Source: Sambucus nigra (Eukaryota; Streptophyta; Magnoliopsida; Dipsacales; Adoxaceae). From it: a stretch of DNA of 64,000 bases. The position numbers and the translations under genes are program-made. The notes under the pieces are model-generated. The model saw only the letters and a program-made list of their open reading frames with translations, searched no databases and was not told where the DNA came from. Numbering within the stretch: the stretch's first letter is position 1; each line of letters opens with the position of its first letter. Where the stretch lies: the NCBI GenBank assembly GCA_949130495.1, contig OX422208.1, forward strand, positions 690,137,702-690,201,701. The letters run 5' to 3'. This document shows, piece after piece, positions 35,002 to 47,125 of this stretch.

Positions 35002-38000
35002 GGGTTTGCACGTACTAAGTGATTATTTGATATAGCAGAGAGTATAGTTACTTATGTGGATTCTCCATTGAGTAGAAGTTCCATTATTTCTTTTCTTTTT
35101 CTAGGAGTGGGTATAGAGATTGGGAGTTTTACCTTACCTGCTGACATGTTCGTATTGGATATGTCCAAGTATGACGCAATTGTAGGTACGAATTGGCTTG
35201 TCAGGTATAAGGCCATGATTGATTGTTTTAGTAGGAGTATAGTTTTTGCCATAACCGATAAGGAGATGTTCCTAGTGGCGATGCCTCGCTCCGAGGGAGG
35301 ATCGTCCACACATTTATGCTACATAGAGGAGGAGACCTCTAGGGAGGTGGTGGTACCACTTGACTCAATTTCGGTTGTTCGAGAGTTTGTCGATATGTTT
35401 CAAGAGATTTTAGGGTTACCACCGAGTAGAGAGATAGACTTTTTCATTGATTTAATGGCGGACACTAGGTCGATATCCTACCCACCTTACCGTATGGCTC
35501 CAAAATAAATGAGAGAGTTACATGACTAGATTGAGCAGTTGTTAGGGCAGGGGTTTATCCATAGGAATACTTCGCTGTGGGGTGCTACCGTACTGTTCGT
35601 TAAGAAGAGGGATGGATCATTGAGGTTATGTGTCGAGTACCGGGAGTTAAATAAAATCACGATACAAAAAAAATATATGTTTCCTCGAATAGATGACTTA
35701 TTCGACTAGTTAAGAGGAGCGGCCTTCTTCTCGAAGATTGACTTCAGATTGGGATACCATCAGTTGCGTATCCGGGAGCAGGATGTGTCGAAGACTACCT
35801 TCTTGACAAGATATGGTTCCTATGAGTTTAGGGTTATGCTTTCGGGCTAACCAACACCCCAACCATGTTTATGGACTTGATGAATGGGGTGTTCAGAGAG
35901 TTCCTAGACCAGTTCATCATCGTCTTCATAGACGACATTCTGGTTTACTCGTAGACCGATAAAGAGCATACCTATCACTTTAGGTAGGTTCTATAGACGC
36001 TGCGTCAGCATGAGTTATACGAAAAATATGAGAAAAGTGTGTTTTGGCTGAAGGAGGTCCTGTTTTGGGGACATATCATCTCTGATAGAGGGATATCCAT
36101 GGATACAGAGAAGGTGTCAGCGGCGAGGGAGTGGGGGAAAGCCTACGACACCGATCGAGATACGCAGTTTCTTGGGCCTAGACGGATACTACAGGAGGTT
36201 CATTCGAGGGTTTTCGAAGATAAAGGGTCCGTTGACACACCTGACTCATAAAGGGGTGCCGTTTATCTAGAGTGACACCTGTAAGTTCACATTTAATGAG
36301 TTGAAAGACAAGTTAACCTCGGCACTAGTGTTAGCATTACCTAGGCCGAGAGTGGAGTATCTAGTCTACGCTGATGCGTCCTTATTAGGACTTAGGGGTG
36401 TACTTTAGTAGGAGGATCAGGCTATAGCTTATGCCTCCCATAAGCTTAAGCCTCATGAGAGGAATTATCCCACCCACGACTTAGAGTTGGCGGCCGTTGT
36501 GTTTGCACTTCGGATTTAGAGACATTACCTCCTGGGGAATAAATTTCGCTTATTCACGGACCACAAGTCACTACAGTACCTCTTCATGCAGAAAAAGTTA
36601 AATATGCATCAGCGTCGATGGCTTGAGTTTGTGAAGGATTACCAATTTGATATCCAATACCACTCGGGGAAGGCTAATGTGGTAGCAGACGCGTTGAGCC
36701 ATAGGTCAGTATGTGAGGTGGCTGAGGTTTGGAATGATAAATGGAAGGAGTTAGGGCACTGGGATGTGGTGGATAGTTCGTTCATATCTGTGATGACAGT
36801 TACGCCACAGATTATTATGAGAGTAGTACAGGCTCAGGCAACTGATCCTTTCTGCCAGAGTTAGATAGCGCAGCTTCTAGCAGGGGGCGAGTTTTATACC
36901 ATGGGTTTAAATGGGGGTTTACATTTCAATGGAAGGTTAGTTATTCCTGAGGGAGAAGACTTATGACACGAGGTAATTACACAGTTGTATGGTTCATGAT
37001 TTGCGATACATCTCGGTGGGGATAAGATATACCAGGATATGTGAAAACAGTACTGGTGGAGGGAGATGAAGAAGGATATTGCAGAGTTCATCTCGAAATG
37101 TGCCACTTGTCAGCTAGTAAAGGTGGACCATCAGAGACCGGCGGGACTGCTATAGTCATTAGAGGTTCTTATATGGAAATAGGTGAGCATTTCCATGGAC
37201 TTCATCAAGGGATTACCCACATTGAATAGGGGTCATGATTCAGTACGGGTGGTAGTGGATCGACTGACCAAGGTAGACCACTTTCTGTCAGTCCGGATGA
37301 ATTACACCTAGGGACAATATGCCCTAATATTCATAGCAGAGACCGTGAGACTACACGGGGTACCTCTCAATATCGTGTCTGACAGAGATAATGTGTTTGT
37401 GTCTCTGCTTTGGGAGAGTTTTCAGGAAGCAATGGGTATGGAGTTGCGACTGAGTACAGACTATCACTCGCAGACGGATGGACAGACCGAGCGGACGAAT
37501 CATATGTTATAGGACATGCTGTGTATGTGCATCATTGATTTTGGCGAAGGATGGGAGTAGTATCTTTCGCTGGTGGAGTTTGCCTATAACAACTCCTACG
37601 AGTTTACTATCATTATGGCTCCATTCGAGGCACTATAAGGTAGACCTTATTGTTCCCAGGTGGGAGACAACAAATTACTTTGTTTGTAGGTGATTCAGGA
37701 TACTTCGACGAGGATAGAGTTGATACAAAACCGTATTCGGATTGATCAAGATCGGTAGAAGAGCTATGCCGATGCCAATAGGTATTTTTGAGAGTTCAAT
37801 ATTGGGGACCAGGTGTTACTTCGGGTATCCCCTATGAAGAGAGTTATGTGTTTCGGGAAGAAGGGAAAGTTAGTGCCTAGGTACATAGGGCCATTCCCTA
37901 TTATCGAGAGGATTGGGACAGTTGCTTATAGACTTGTGTTATCGAAGCACTTACATAGAGTCTATGACGTGTTCCATATCCCTTCGCTGAGGAGGTATCT

Positions 38001-38240
38001 TCGAGATGACTTGGCCCACACTCACATTGCGTTGGAGGAGACCGACTTACAACCTTATAGATCCTACAAGGAAGGGCCGGTTGCTATCCTAGACCGTAGC
38101 GAGAGGAAGTTGAGGTCGAAGATAGTACCACTAGTCCGTTTTCGTAGCAACACCATAATGTTGAGGAATCTACCTGGGAGCGCGAGGATAACATGTGTGA
38201 ACGTTATCCAGAATTATTCTTGCCAGGTATATTTTCATTT
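35002..38240 (+). pseudogene. Del/Tekay pol: protease end, RT, RNase H, integrase, chromodomain, broken
   Basis: Protease end: FVLDMSKYDAIVGTNWL (35151-35201). [20 protein letters not shown] (35577), [21 protein letters not shown] with both Asp (35931-35936). RNase [11 protein letters not shown] near 36553 and [14 protein letters not shown] (36659-36700). Integrase: zinc site ends KCATCQL; catalytic Asp in MDFIKGLP, Asp in VSDRDNVF and Glu in GQTERTNH (37489-37491) are all present. The tail has GPFPIIERIGTVAYRLVLP-like GPY/F residues, then a chromodomain whose last third (STWEREDN...) is in another frame from about 38140. More than ten stops or frame changes. In life the products copy the RNA and integrate it, the chromodomain directing it to heterochromatin. 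Confidence 0.9.
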
Positions 38241-38267
38241 CTGAATTTCGGGATGACATATGTTATT

Positions 38268-38276
38268 AGGGGGAAG
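38268..38276 (+). other. Polypurine tract of Del/Tekay element
   Basis: AGGGGGAAG two bases before the 3' LTR start TGTAATACCCC. Confidence 0.9.
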
Positions 38277-38278
38277 TA

Positions 38279-38874
38279 TGTAATACCCCGTATTTTTACG
38301 CATATTTATTTTATTATCTAATTATGGAAATGGGGATTAATTTAAGAGAGAAAATTTATTTCATAATTAATTCGACTTTATGGTAATAATTACTAACGTG
38401 ACGAGAGTTAGTAGTTATCGAAAATAATTATGTTGAAATTACGTTGAGAAATAACTATGTTGAACATTACGTAGTGAGAAACGTAATAGATTGTTTCAGA
38501 AATAATACGCCATAGATGGTTTCGAAAATAATAATATGGTCAGGGATGAAATACACGATAGTTAAGATATAATTATTTGGGACCCACGTATGAGTCACAT
38601 CACTCTTATATATTTGAAGGTTAAAAAGGTATTTTATTTTTTATATAACCCGAACGACTATTTTGAGTGCACTAGTGTGTCCATAAGGGTCTAAATAGTC
38701 AGAAATCACTACTCGGATGTTATATTTGGAGTCCGGGGTATTTTAGCCCAAAATGAAACCCTAGAGAGGTATTTATGTCTTTTGATATTTTTGGGAATTT
38801 AAATGGACGAAAATTAGGAATTAAAAATAGTGGTTGTACGTGGGTTAGAGGTTACTTCTCGTTTCAACCTACGT

Positions 38875-38905
<31 letters not shown>

Positions 38906-41267
38906 GAAGAAGAACTCCGTTGGAGAACTAAGCTAAGAACTCAAGGTTTCCCACCAAGAATTACACCAAAGTGCGAATCGCGATGAGAGGATCAACTACA
39001 TTCCCATTTTAGTCCGAGAATTAGAAATCCATTCCAAGGCAAGTGTTTATCTTACTCCTCTTTTAGCATATATTATTCCTGATTAATTTAAATTAAATGA
39101 TATGAAATTGTTATAATGAGAACTAGGGTTTAATTTGACTGATTCGTAAAGTAACCCCATGAATTGGAGATAGGTTGGCATGTAGAAGAAATTCCCTTCT
39201 TAGAACTATTAATGTTGGTAATTAAATGATGAAATCACTAAATTAATTGGTGGTTTTGAAGGATTAGAAATATTTGGGTTCATATCAAAGATATTTAGAA
39301 GAACATGAGTAATTTGGTAGATTACCTTGATTCCATAAGGATTTAAACTCTAATTTGTGTTAGGAAGTGTCCAGTGGTAATTTAGAATAGTTTAGAAACA
39401 ATTACATTAGGATTGGGTTGAGTTTCGAATGAGAGTGAATAATGAAAATTGGAGAAAAACGAGTTTGGGGAAGAATAGGGCCAGTTCGGAAATTTCATTC
39501 AAAGACCTGCCAAGGTCGTTCGAACGAGCCTTCTAACGAGATTTTCGATGACCCTTCTAACGAGTTACTGAGTTCGTTCGAAGTTGGAACTTCATTCGAA
39601 CGACCTCGTTCAAACGAGAATCCATTGACTTCAAACGAGATTCAAGAATTGGTTTTTAGGGTCCGTTTGAGTTAAAAATCATCATAGGTTTATTAAAGTG
39701 AGTGTATTAACCTACGTGAGTAACTCGTGACTTAAAATCCAAAGTTTTAGGGAATTAAATGTGTAATGATACTAGAAGTATTGAACTTGTATGGAAACCT
39801 ATGAGAGAAGGTAAATCCTAGAGAGGTTATATATAAATGGATATTATGGAGAGTAGAGACGTTAATATTAGTTACGTATTATTGTAATTGGGTTGTGTGA
39901 ATGCCTATTAAATTAAATAATTTGTGAGCATGTTTATTACTTGAAATATTATGTGTATGACATACCTAGGTACTGGCTATCGAACGGAGGTTAGTGCATT
40001 GTGGACGACCATATATTGTGTGTCTTCGGGGGATTTTGTGTCACACCACTAGAGCATGGAACCTTGGTACGGGCTATCTGCGAGAACAATAGCGGTGACG
40101 GTCGTATGGTTGCATTGGTATATTCGTAGCCTATTGGCTTAGGACTATGTTCGCCTCCAATATGTGTATATGTTTTATTAGTTCTTGATACATTGAACAT
40201 GTTACCCTATATACGCGAGCGTTTGCAACGGGACTAGATAGCGAAGTATGCCTAGAACCAGGGTTTCTTAACCATGGGTGCAGTATATATATATATGTGT
40301 ATATATATGTGTGTGTGTATATATACATAGAGAGATTTTGTATATGTATACTCAGTTCCTATTATGTGTTTCATGTTGGTTACTTTATAAAAGTGTATTC
40401 GTATTGGGTCACCAGTTCAGAATTAAGAATGCTATGAGAATGAGTTGAGACATCTTTAAACCTATTCTTAAATAATGGAAATATATTGTCTTCGGGTTAT
40501 TTAGATATTTTATTAGGCATAGCAGTTAATCTATGTATAGTCAGGCAGAGTATCGAGACTAATATGGGTATAAGGCTCACTAGGTGTGCACATTAGATGA
40601 GAGGTGAGCATCCCAAGTGAGTATGATAAGTTAACATGAATAATATTGCTTTAATTAATCAATTTAAGCACTTGCTATATTTAAAATGTTTTGTACTAGG
40701 GATCTGACCCATTTTTTTCTAAAAATTTCTTTTCTTGTTTTATTATTTCAGGTGCCCATCCACAGGGGAACCTGACTTGGGAGATTCCATTCATTTATCG
40801 AGTTGTAGCTAATGTGAAAGTTATAAGATCTTGCTAGTAGACGCTTTAGATTCTATTTCTCCTTATCTATCAGTCATTTATTTCAGTTGGACATGTCGTC
40901 CCTCCTATTTTATAGTCAGAGATTTAGAGTTGTCTTATTCTATCATTAGACTTTGATTTCATGTTATTGGATTATTGTATGGGATTTTGACTGGATGTGT
41001 TTACTCCAGTTCTTTATTTAAATTCAGTTAGTTCTTTCCTTATTGATATTGTGATGTATGGTGATGATTAACTATTTCCCTTTATATATGTTGATTAATA
41101 ACAAGATAAAATTTTGACATCAACCTTTTTAAATATTAGGTGCTTTGTTTTTATTAAATAAAAATTGATGACTTTGGACAGTGATGCATAATCAAAACCA
41201 ACCAGATATTCTAGTTTAATTTTATAAAGGACTGATCACCCGGTATTTAATTAGGCGGGGTGTCACA
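38279..41267 (+). repeat. Del/Tekay 3' LTR, 2989 bp
   Basis: Starts TGTAATACCCCGTA and ends GGGTGTCACA. Matches the split 5' LTR from 39306 onward. Includes a (GA)n run at 38875-38902 and a TA/TG microsatellite at 40289-40326. No coding content. GACTA follows it; the matching 5' TSD would be left of the window. Confidence 0.95.
38875..38902 (+). repeat. (GA)n microsatellite in Del LTR
   Basis: Fourteen GA dinucleotides. Confidence 0.9.
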
Positions 41268-41287
41268 GACTAATCTAATGGATGGTA

Positions 41288-42850
41288 TATTTTTTTTTGT
41301 ACAAATTGAAATGACTTCTAGTTGATCTTGGAAGTTCCTTGACTTGACCGAAGAAAGAAAGAGATTGAGAGGCAATCCCATTATTAGAAAGAATGTATCC
41401 TATAGAATTTGCTTCTCTAAAGTAACGGAGATATGAAACTTGCAAAATAGAGTTTTTGATCTCCTTAATAATATCAAGAAGGTGCCAAGGAGATTTGAGA
41501 TTGTTTCCAGAAATAATGTTAATAACAAATTTAGAATTATATTCTATAATAATGTTATTGATGTTAAGAGAAGCACAAATATTTACCCCCTTAAGGATAG
41601 CTAGGCATTCATCTCTATTATTTAATTATAAGACTTCAAAGGAAGAAAATTCTTGAACTAGGCATCCTTTATGTTCTCTGACGATACCTTCTAAACCTGA
41701 GATTCCTAGATTCTTCTTTACATCCCCATCTGTATTTAGCTTAAAAACACCAACCACAGGTTTCATCTATTTGACAATCAAAAAAGATTTTGGCTTAGAA
41801 CAGATTTTGAACTTGAAAAACATGATGATATCCTCATGAGTGTGCACCTGAGACTGAAAAGATCTTTTTGAGGAGCAATATATTATGGCATCATTAACCT
41901 TGCTAATAATTTTCTTTCTATCCATAGGAATACCTTCGCAGATACTTAAGTTTCTATTGAGCCATATCTCCCACAAAATGTGGCAAAGAAGAATAGTACG
42001 GAGATATTGAATGTAATCCTTCTTTTGAGACCTAAACCACCAAGACATTAGCATCTGGTTCAATGATTGGAAATAATGATTAAGACTAAGAATATTTGCA
42101 AAGTGATTCCAAACTGCTGAAGCTTTGGGACCATTAATGAATAAGTGGTTGAAGGTTTCCAATTCACTGTGGCAGAAATGACATTTTGATTCTAAAAGAA
42201 TACCTCTCTTCTAAATTACTTCTTCTAAAAGGAAAACTTTATGGTAGCATTTTCGTAGGAAGAAGGAAAACGTGACAAGAATAGAGTTCTTCGACATATT
42301 TTTTTCATAGAAAAGATCAATAATTAGATGATCTGATGAAATGCCATGAAGAATTAGATGTCAAATTACCTTCATAGGTAAGAGTCCATTATTTTGAGTC
42401 ATAAGTGACTTTGATTAGTTTCCCAGTCTCCTCTTTGGTTGACTAGATTCTTTTTAAAGAATTTGATCCACTCTTGCCATTGCAGTCTTTATATTTTGAT
42501 AAGAAGAATTCAAGGCACAAAGAGTTTGAAGATCTAAGATACCACCAGAGCTTGATGTAAAAGGTCTTACACATCCATGGACTTGAAACCCAATCCTCTT
42601 TCTTGAATAGGAACACAAAGCTTCTTCCATTTTAACCAATAAAATTTTCGCCCAAATTCTTTTTGAGGAAACCTAAAGAAAATAAATAAAAACCTTATGA
42701 AAAACTGAGACAACCTTTTTGGGAGGGTTTAGAGCTTGTAAAGTGTGTATAAGAATGGATGCACATACTAAATTAATTAGAGCTCTCTTTCCTGCTATGG
42801 ATAATGACATGGTTCTCTCCACCAAATCAATTGAGGCAATTTTATATAAA
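41288..42850 (-). mobile_element. 5'-truncated LINE fragment, minus strand
   Basis: A T run at 41290-41298 marks the tail. Reading leftward from about 42850: an RT C-terminal segment (MSLSIAGKRALINLVCASIL, corresponding to the 'GR..LI..V' block), a zf-RVT-like stretch with WNHFANILSLNHYF and LLCHILWEIWLNRN (42120-41930), then an RNase H region (KLNTDGDVKKNLG ... RDECLAILKGVN, 41750-41560). Stops and frameshifts in each. No endonuclease, so the 5' half is missing. Different family from the LINE at 3289. Confidence 0.8.
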
Positions 42851-44576
42851 ATTTTGTTATGTTTGCATGTGTTTTAAGATTATATCTACTCATTAAAATC
42901 TCAATATAATCATGTCTTAAATATTATTTGAATGATTTAAAATGATTAATTTCGTATTACACTAATAAAGGTAGTAAGTACGTTATATTCCGTCTTAATT
43001 TGATTTATTTTCTCTTGAATTGGAACTAAAATTGTTAGAAAATTATTATAATTTGTTTTATACTGTAAATTAATTTAAAGCACTCTAATTATTTGAATTA
43101 ATCCTTTGAAATCATTAGTTCTTTGAAGAAATTGTAAAATCTAGGGTTCTTGGCTCATAAATCAGATTTTCCTATGAATCATATGTAACCTTCGGATTTG
43201 ATGCTAGAAATTGGAACTGATTATTTATATAATATGATTTTATTATTTTTATATTAGTTGAGTGCTTGGATGAAGATTTAGAGTTCCTTTTGTGGTGTTT
43301 AAGGGTGAGGAATTGTGCTCTGGGGAAGAGGAATCCCATAACAGGAGAATTTTCAAAGACCATTAGGGATCGATCGCTCGACCCTTGATCGATCGATCGA
43401 TGATCTCAATTTTTGTACAATTTGGGCTTCTGATTTGTTTAGTTGGTTTTTTGGATTTATGGTTATTTTGGGGATGGGCTTTGGTTTAGTTGGAGATGAA
43501 TGGGCATATGATTGTTTGAGTTGATGTTCTGGGGTTTGGGGTTTGGATTTGTTGGGTGGTTTGACCTCAGCTGTTTTGTGGGGGATAAATTGACTATGAT
43601 GCATTAACTAGAAATCCGAGAGTGGGATTAGTTAAATAGAATTTTTGAAGCTTAGAGAATAGGGTTTTTGACGAGGATTATTAGGGTCATCATCATGCAA
43701 TACTGGGTAGTTTACCCTTTTGGGGAGAATATATAATAATCAAATCCCTATCATAGGGGGTAATTAGTATATTCGATGGTTTTATATAAATTAGGTATGT
43801 ATTGATACCTAAATGTGTATCCTTAAAAAAATTGGACTAGAACTAGATGAGAATTGAATATAGTTATTGTTCGTATTTTCAGTGTAAGTTGTGTGTGTAA
43901 CACTAGAATTAGTAAGGCCTTGGGAAGTAGAACTAGTAACATATAAATTCGTGTATAATCCGATAGTGATGGGTTTGTATCTATGTGTAGTGAGGGTTAT
44001 AAGTGTGACCTGGTTGCTTTGGGCCGGTATGTATATGAAAGTGCAGGCTGTACGGAATGGTCTAAACAAAAGATAATTTTTATTTTTTTTCAAATTAAAT
44101 ATTAAACTTAAATAGAATTTATCGTAAGCAGGAATTATAAATGAAAGTTGCGTAAATGAAATTAAGCCAATTTTATTTTATCCTAAAACATGCATCTACA
44201 TGATAACTGGATAATATAAAATAAACAATCACATAATGCCCTATGTACGAGAAAAATTCAAATGGAAAAAATCTCGGACGACCGAACCACGCAAATTCAC
44301 TACGTATGGAATTATGAAGGACATGATGGTAGACTTACAATACAGACTCGAAGCCCTCATAAGCCTTTATTCTCTTTGATCCTTCAACTTCTATACAACG
44401 ACATGCAGTAGTCCACCTGTGCAACTACCACAATATGTGAGTCTAAACACACCTCGCTATCCACCGAACAGCTCCGCAACCGTTCAAGGATTGTAACACA
44501 ACATCCACTGCTTCTTCATCTCAACACTAACCCTTGGAGTTTGTCGTTTGTAAATAGAAACTACAGAGTTCACTGT
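42851..44576. other. AT-rich stretch without recognisable gene
   Basis: No frame with a known domain on either strand. A small cluster of GATC/CGATCG words occurs at 43367-43402. The segment 44050-44570 ends in GC-richer sequence that looks LTR-like but has no partner here. Confidence 0.5.
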
Positions 44577-45436
44577 TGTAACCCCCGTATTTTTGGAAAT
44601 ATTAAAATTATACGTTTACTCATAATTTAAATAATTTGAGAAATAAAGTGAATTGAATAAATATTAATTAGATAATATTTGATTAATTTTTATGTGTTAT
44701 TATATTTACTTGTGTGAGAAGTAAATGAACTTGTAGTATTTTACATTACATTATATGTGGCTAAAAGCGACGGGTTGATAGGATCTTATTCAGGATGCGC
44801 GTGTGGGGTTGTGTTGGAAATAAGATGGTAAATTGATGATAGGTGACTCAGATGGTAATTTTGAGTTCACAAATGATTTGGGATTGGCCGAAATAGTCAT
44901 AATTAGGCACTCCAGGATTATAATCGGGTTTCAGGGGCTTTTTAAGATATACGGGACCCGTGCGGGGCATTCGGGTCATTTTAATGTTATAACTTAACTT
45001 TAAAATGAGATAAGGAGTATTTCAAGGGGCTTTATATGAGTAAGGTATCAAATGGGTCATTCTAAATCACCTAAGCGTGAGATAAGAGAGGAAGGTGAAG
45101 GAAAATTAAAGGGGAGATCAAGAAAGGCAAGAGTTAGCAGGAATTTGAAGGGATTTCTGGGCTAGAATCACCACATAACAAAGTATTCAGACTCTTCTCA
45201 CATTTTAAGGAAAATGTTTAAGTTTCTTTGATATTCTATATTGGTATTTAGTTCATATCATAATAAGTAGGAACTAAATATGAACTTTTGGGGTGGGATT
45301 CAAATGTCAAAATGGGTTTTGGGGAAATATTTCATGAGAATTGAGTTGAGAAACATCTTATTTGAAATCTAAAATGAATCCTATATAAAAGTAAGAATTT
45401 TGATTTGAAAATCTGACTTGGAATCATGATGTGAAT

Positions 45437-45684
45437 AGATGTGATCCTAATTGATAAATCTGAAAATAGTAGAATTTGATGTGAGAACTAAGGTGAATTA
45501 ATTCAGGGAAATTGATGGCTTAATCCTATAGTGTATAATGGTTTATTAATTCAGGGAAATAGATGTGATCCTAATTGATAAATCTGGAAATAGTAGAATT
45601 TGATGTGAGAACTAAGGTGAATTAATTCAGGGAAATTAATGGCTTAATCCTATAGTGTATAATGATTTATTGATTAATTAAATA
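45437..45684 (+). repeat. Tandem duplication, 124-bp unit, two copies
   Basis: AGATGTGATCCTAATTGATA starts at 45437 and again at 45561; the copies differ at only a few bases, so the duplication is recent relative to the LTR it lies in. Confidence 0.92.
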
Positions 45685-46278
45685 CATATATCATGTACCC
45701 TTGTGAGATATATTGATAGGGTAATGTAAATTGATTTTGGGATGATTGTAGGGAATGATTTTTGTTGTTAAAATTAGTAGAACTTCATAACAAACAAAAC
45801 AACCCCATTTTGGCCAAACCCAGGGGAGAACCGGTTCTTCCCATAGCCGATTTGGTTCAGTTGCCCTACCTAGCCGGACTTGGTTATTTAAATGATTTAA
45901 TTGGTCGGTTGATTTTTGATTATTTTGGGGAGGTCCGTAGATATGATTAGAACTTTTGTAAAAATGTAGAAATAATTATTAATTACCTTGGGATAGTTAG
46001 GATAATCTGAGGTGTGAAATTAACAGTGTTTGGGATGAACGACACTCGAAAAATTTATTAGTGGAATCGAATGGGAATTTTGGATGGAATCGGGATATAG
46101 GTTGGGTTGAGATGGTCTTAATATCCATAATAAATATTAATCATGATATATAAATAAGTAAGTCACAACTTATGAACTTGGGAGATGGATTTCGACTCGG
46201 TAACGTTAGGCTAGTTCTACGAGTGACATGCAAGGTTAGCCGATTTTATTTTATATATAAAAGAGACCGTGAACATAT

Positions 46279-46279
46279 G

Positions 46280-46333
<54 letters not shown>
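46279..46333. repeat. (TA)n microsatellite
   Basis: Uninterrupted TA repeat in the Del-like LTR. Confidence 0.92.
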
Positions 46334-46337
<4 letters not shown>

Positions 46338-46671
46338 CATATCACTCTAATGGATATGTTATCGGTGCGCAGTGGGAAATATCTCTTGGCAAATCCCAAC
46401 AAGTGTAATGTCGGTCCCCAGGGTCATAGGTATGTGAATACCGACACTATGCGATGTTGGAGTCCAAGTGGAGTAATTTGGTATGATTATGGTCCACTGA
46501 CTTAAGACTATGACCACCTCCAATTATGTGCACGATTGGGGTTCGGTGGTGTAATTCCGACCCGGTTGGTAAAGATGATGTGTTAATGCCCTAGAGCCTA
46601 ATAGCATACTAGAGTTTTGCATCTAGTGAGTTATTACTTTGACGGATTACAGTTATACATATATAACAGGT

Positions 46672-47095
46672 GATATATATATAGAGAGAGAGGCAGGCTC
46701 CTGTGCACACTAAGTTTGCACATTACTTTTTTAAAGTAGTAAAAAAAATATTTTTGAGTTGATTTTTTTGTGTGATATTTAAACATTTCAAGGAACCCAT
46801 ATAAAAAAATTAGCTCAAAAAAACTTTTTTTGATAGTTTTAAAAAATCGGTCAAACTTTCTATGCTTTTAAGCCCTTTAAAAACTGCGAAAGTTTGACCG
46901 ATTTTTTAAAAATAGTAAAAAAAGTTTTTTTCAGCTAATTTTTTTATGTGAGTCCGTTGAAATGTTAAAATATCACATAAAAAAATTGGTGCGCGCCAGC
47001 ACTCAAAAATATTTTTTTTACTACTTTAAAAAAGTAATGTGCAAACTTAGTGTGCACAGGAGACTGCCTCTCTCTCTCTCTCTATATATATATAT
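46672..47095. mobile_element. Foldback/MITE-like element with ~200-bp inverted arms
   Basis: Left arm from GAGAGAGAGGCAGGCTCCTG and right arm ending CAGGAGACTGCCTCTCTC pair almost completely: CACACTAAGTTTGCACATTA with its complement at 47036-47055, AAAAAATCGGTCAAACTTTC (about 46843) with GAAAGTTTGACCGATTTTTT (about 46888). The loop is only some tens of bases around 46865-46885. The pairing extends into (GA)n/(TC)n and TA tracts, so the exact ends and any TSD cannot be set. No coding content. Confidence 0.85.
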
Positions 47096-47098
47096 ACA

Positions 47099-47125
47099 CT
47101 AGCGGAATGCCCGTGCTTGAAGGCA
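47099..47125 (-). other. Helitron-like 3' terminus (hairpin + CTAG)
   Basis: On the minus strand: stem CCGTGC, loop CTTCAA, stem GCACGG, then GCATTCCG and terminal CTAG followed by T. A short GC-rich hairpin about 8-12 nt before CTRR, abutting a host T, is the rolling-circle (Helitron) 3' end. Confidence 0.7.

Larger units (their letters stand above)
44577..47098 (+). repeat. Divergent Del-like LTR, truncated or solo
   Basis: Begins TGTAACCCCCGTATTTTTGG, close to the Del LTR start TGTAATACCCCGTATTTTT. Around 46380-46560 it carries the same style of sequence as the Del LTR segment near 39960-40150 (GGTCCACTGACTTAAGACTATGACCACCTCCAAT vs. the Del ...GGACTATG...CCTCCAAT, in short words), so the families are related but distinct. 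No PPT precedes it and no internal region follows; it is interrupted by the foldback at 46672 and the Helitron-like end at 47099. Confidence 0.65.

Noticed and set aside
43353..43604. 83-codon minus-strand Pro/Lys/Ser-rich frame as a small gene
   Set aside because: No recognisable domain, no promoter or intron context, composition explained by local T/G-rich sequence.
44577..47098. A third copy of the same Del/Tekay LTR
   Set aside because: Only the first ~20 bases and scattered words match; it is a related but distinct LTR family.
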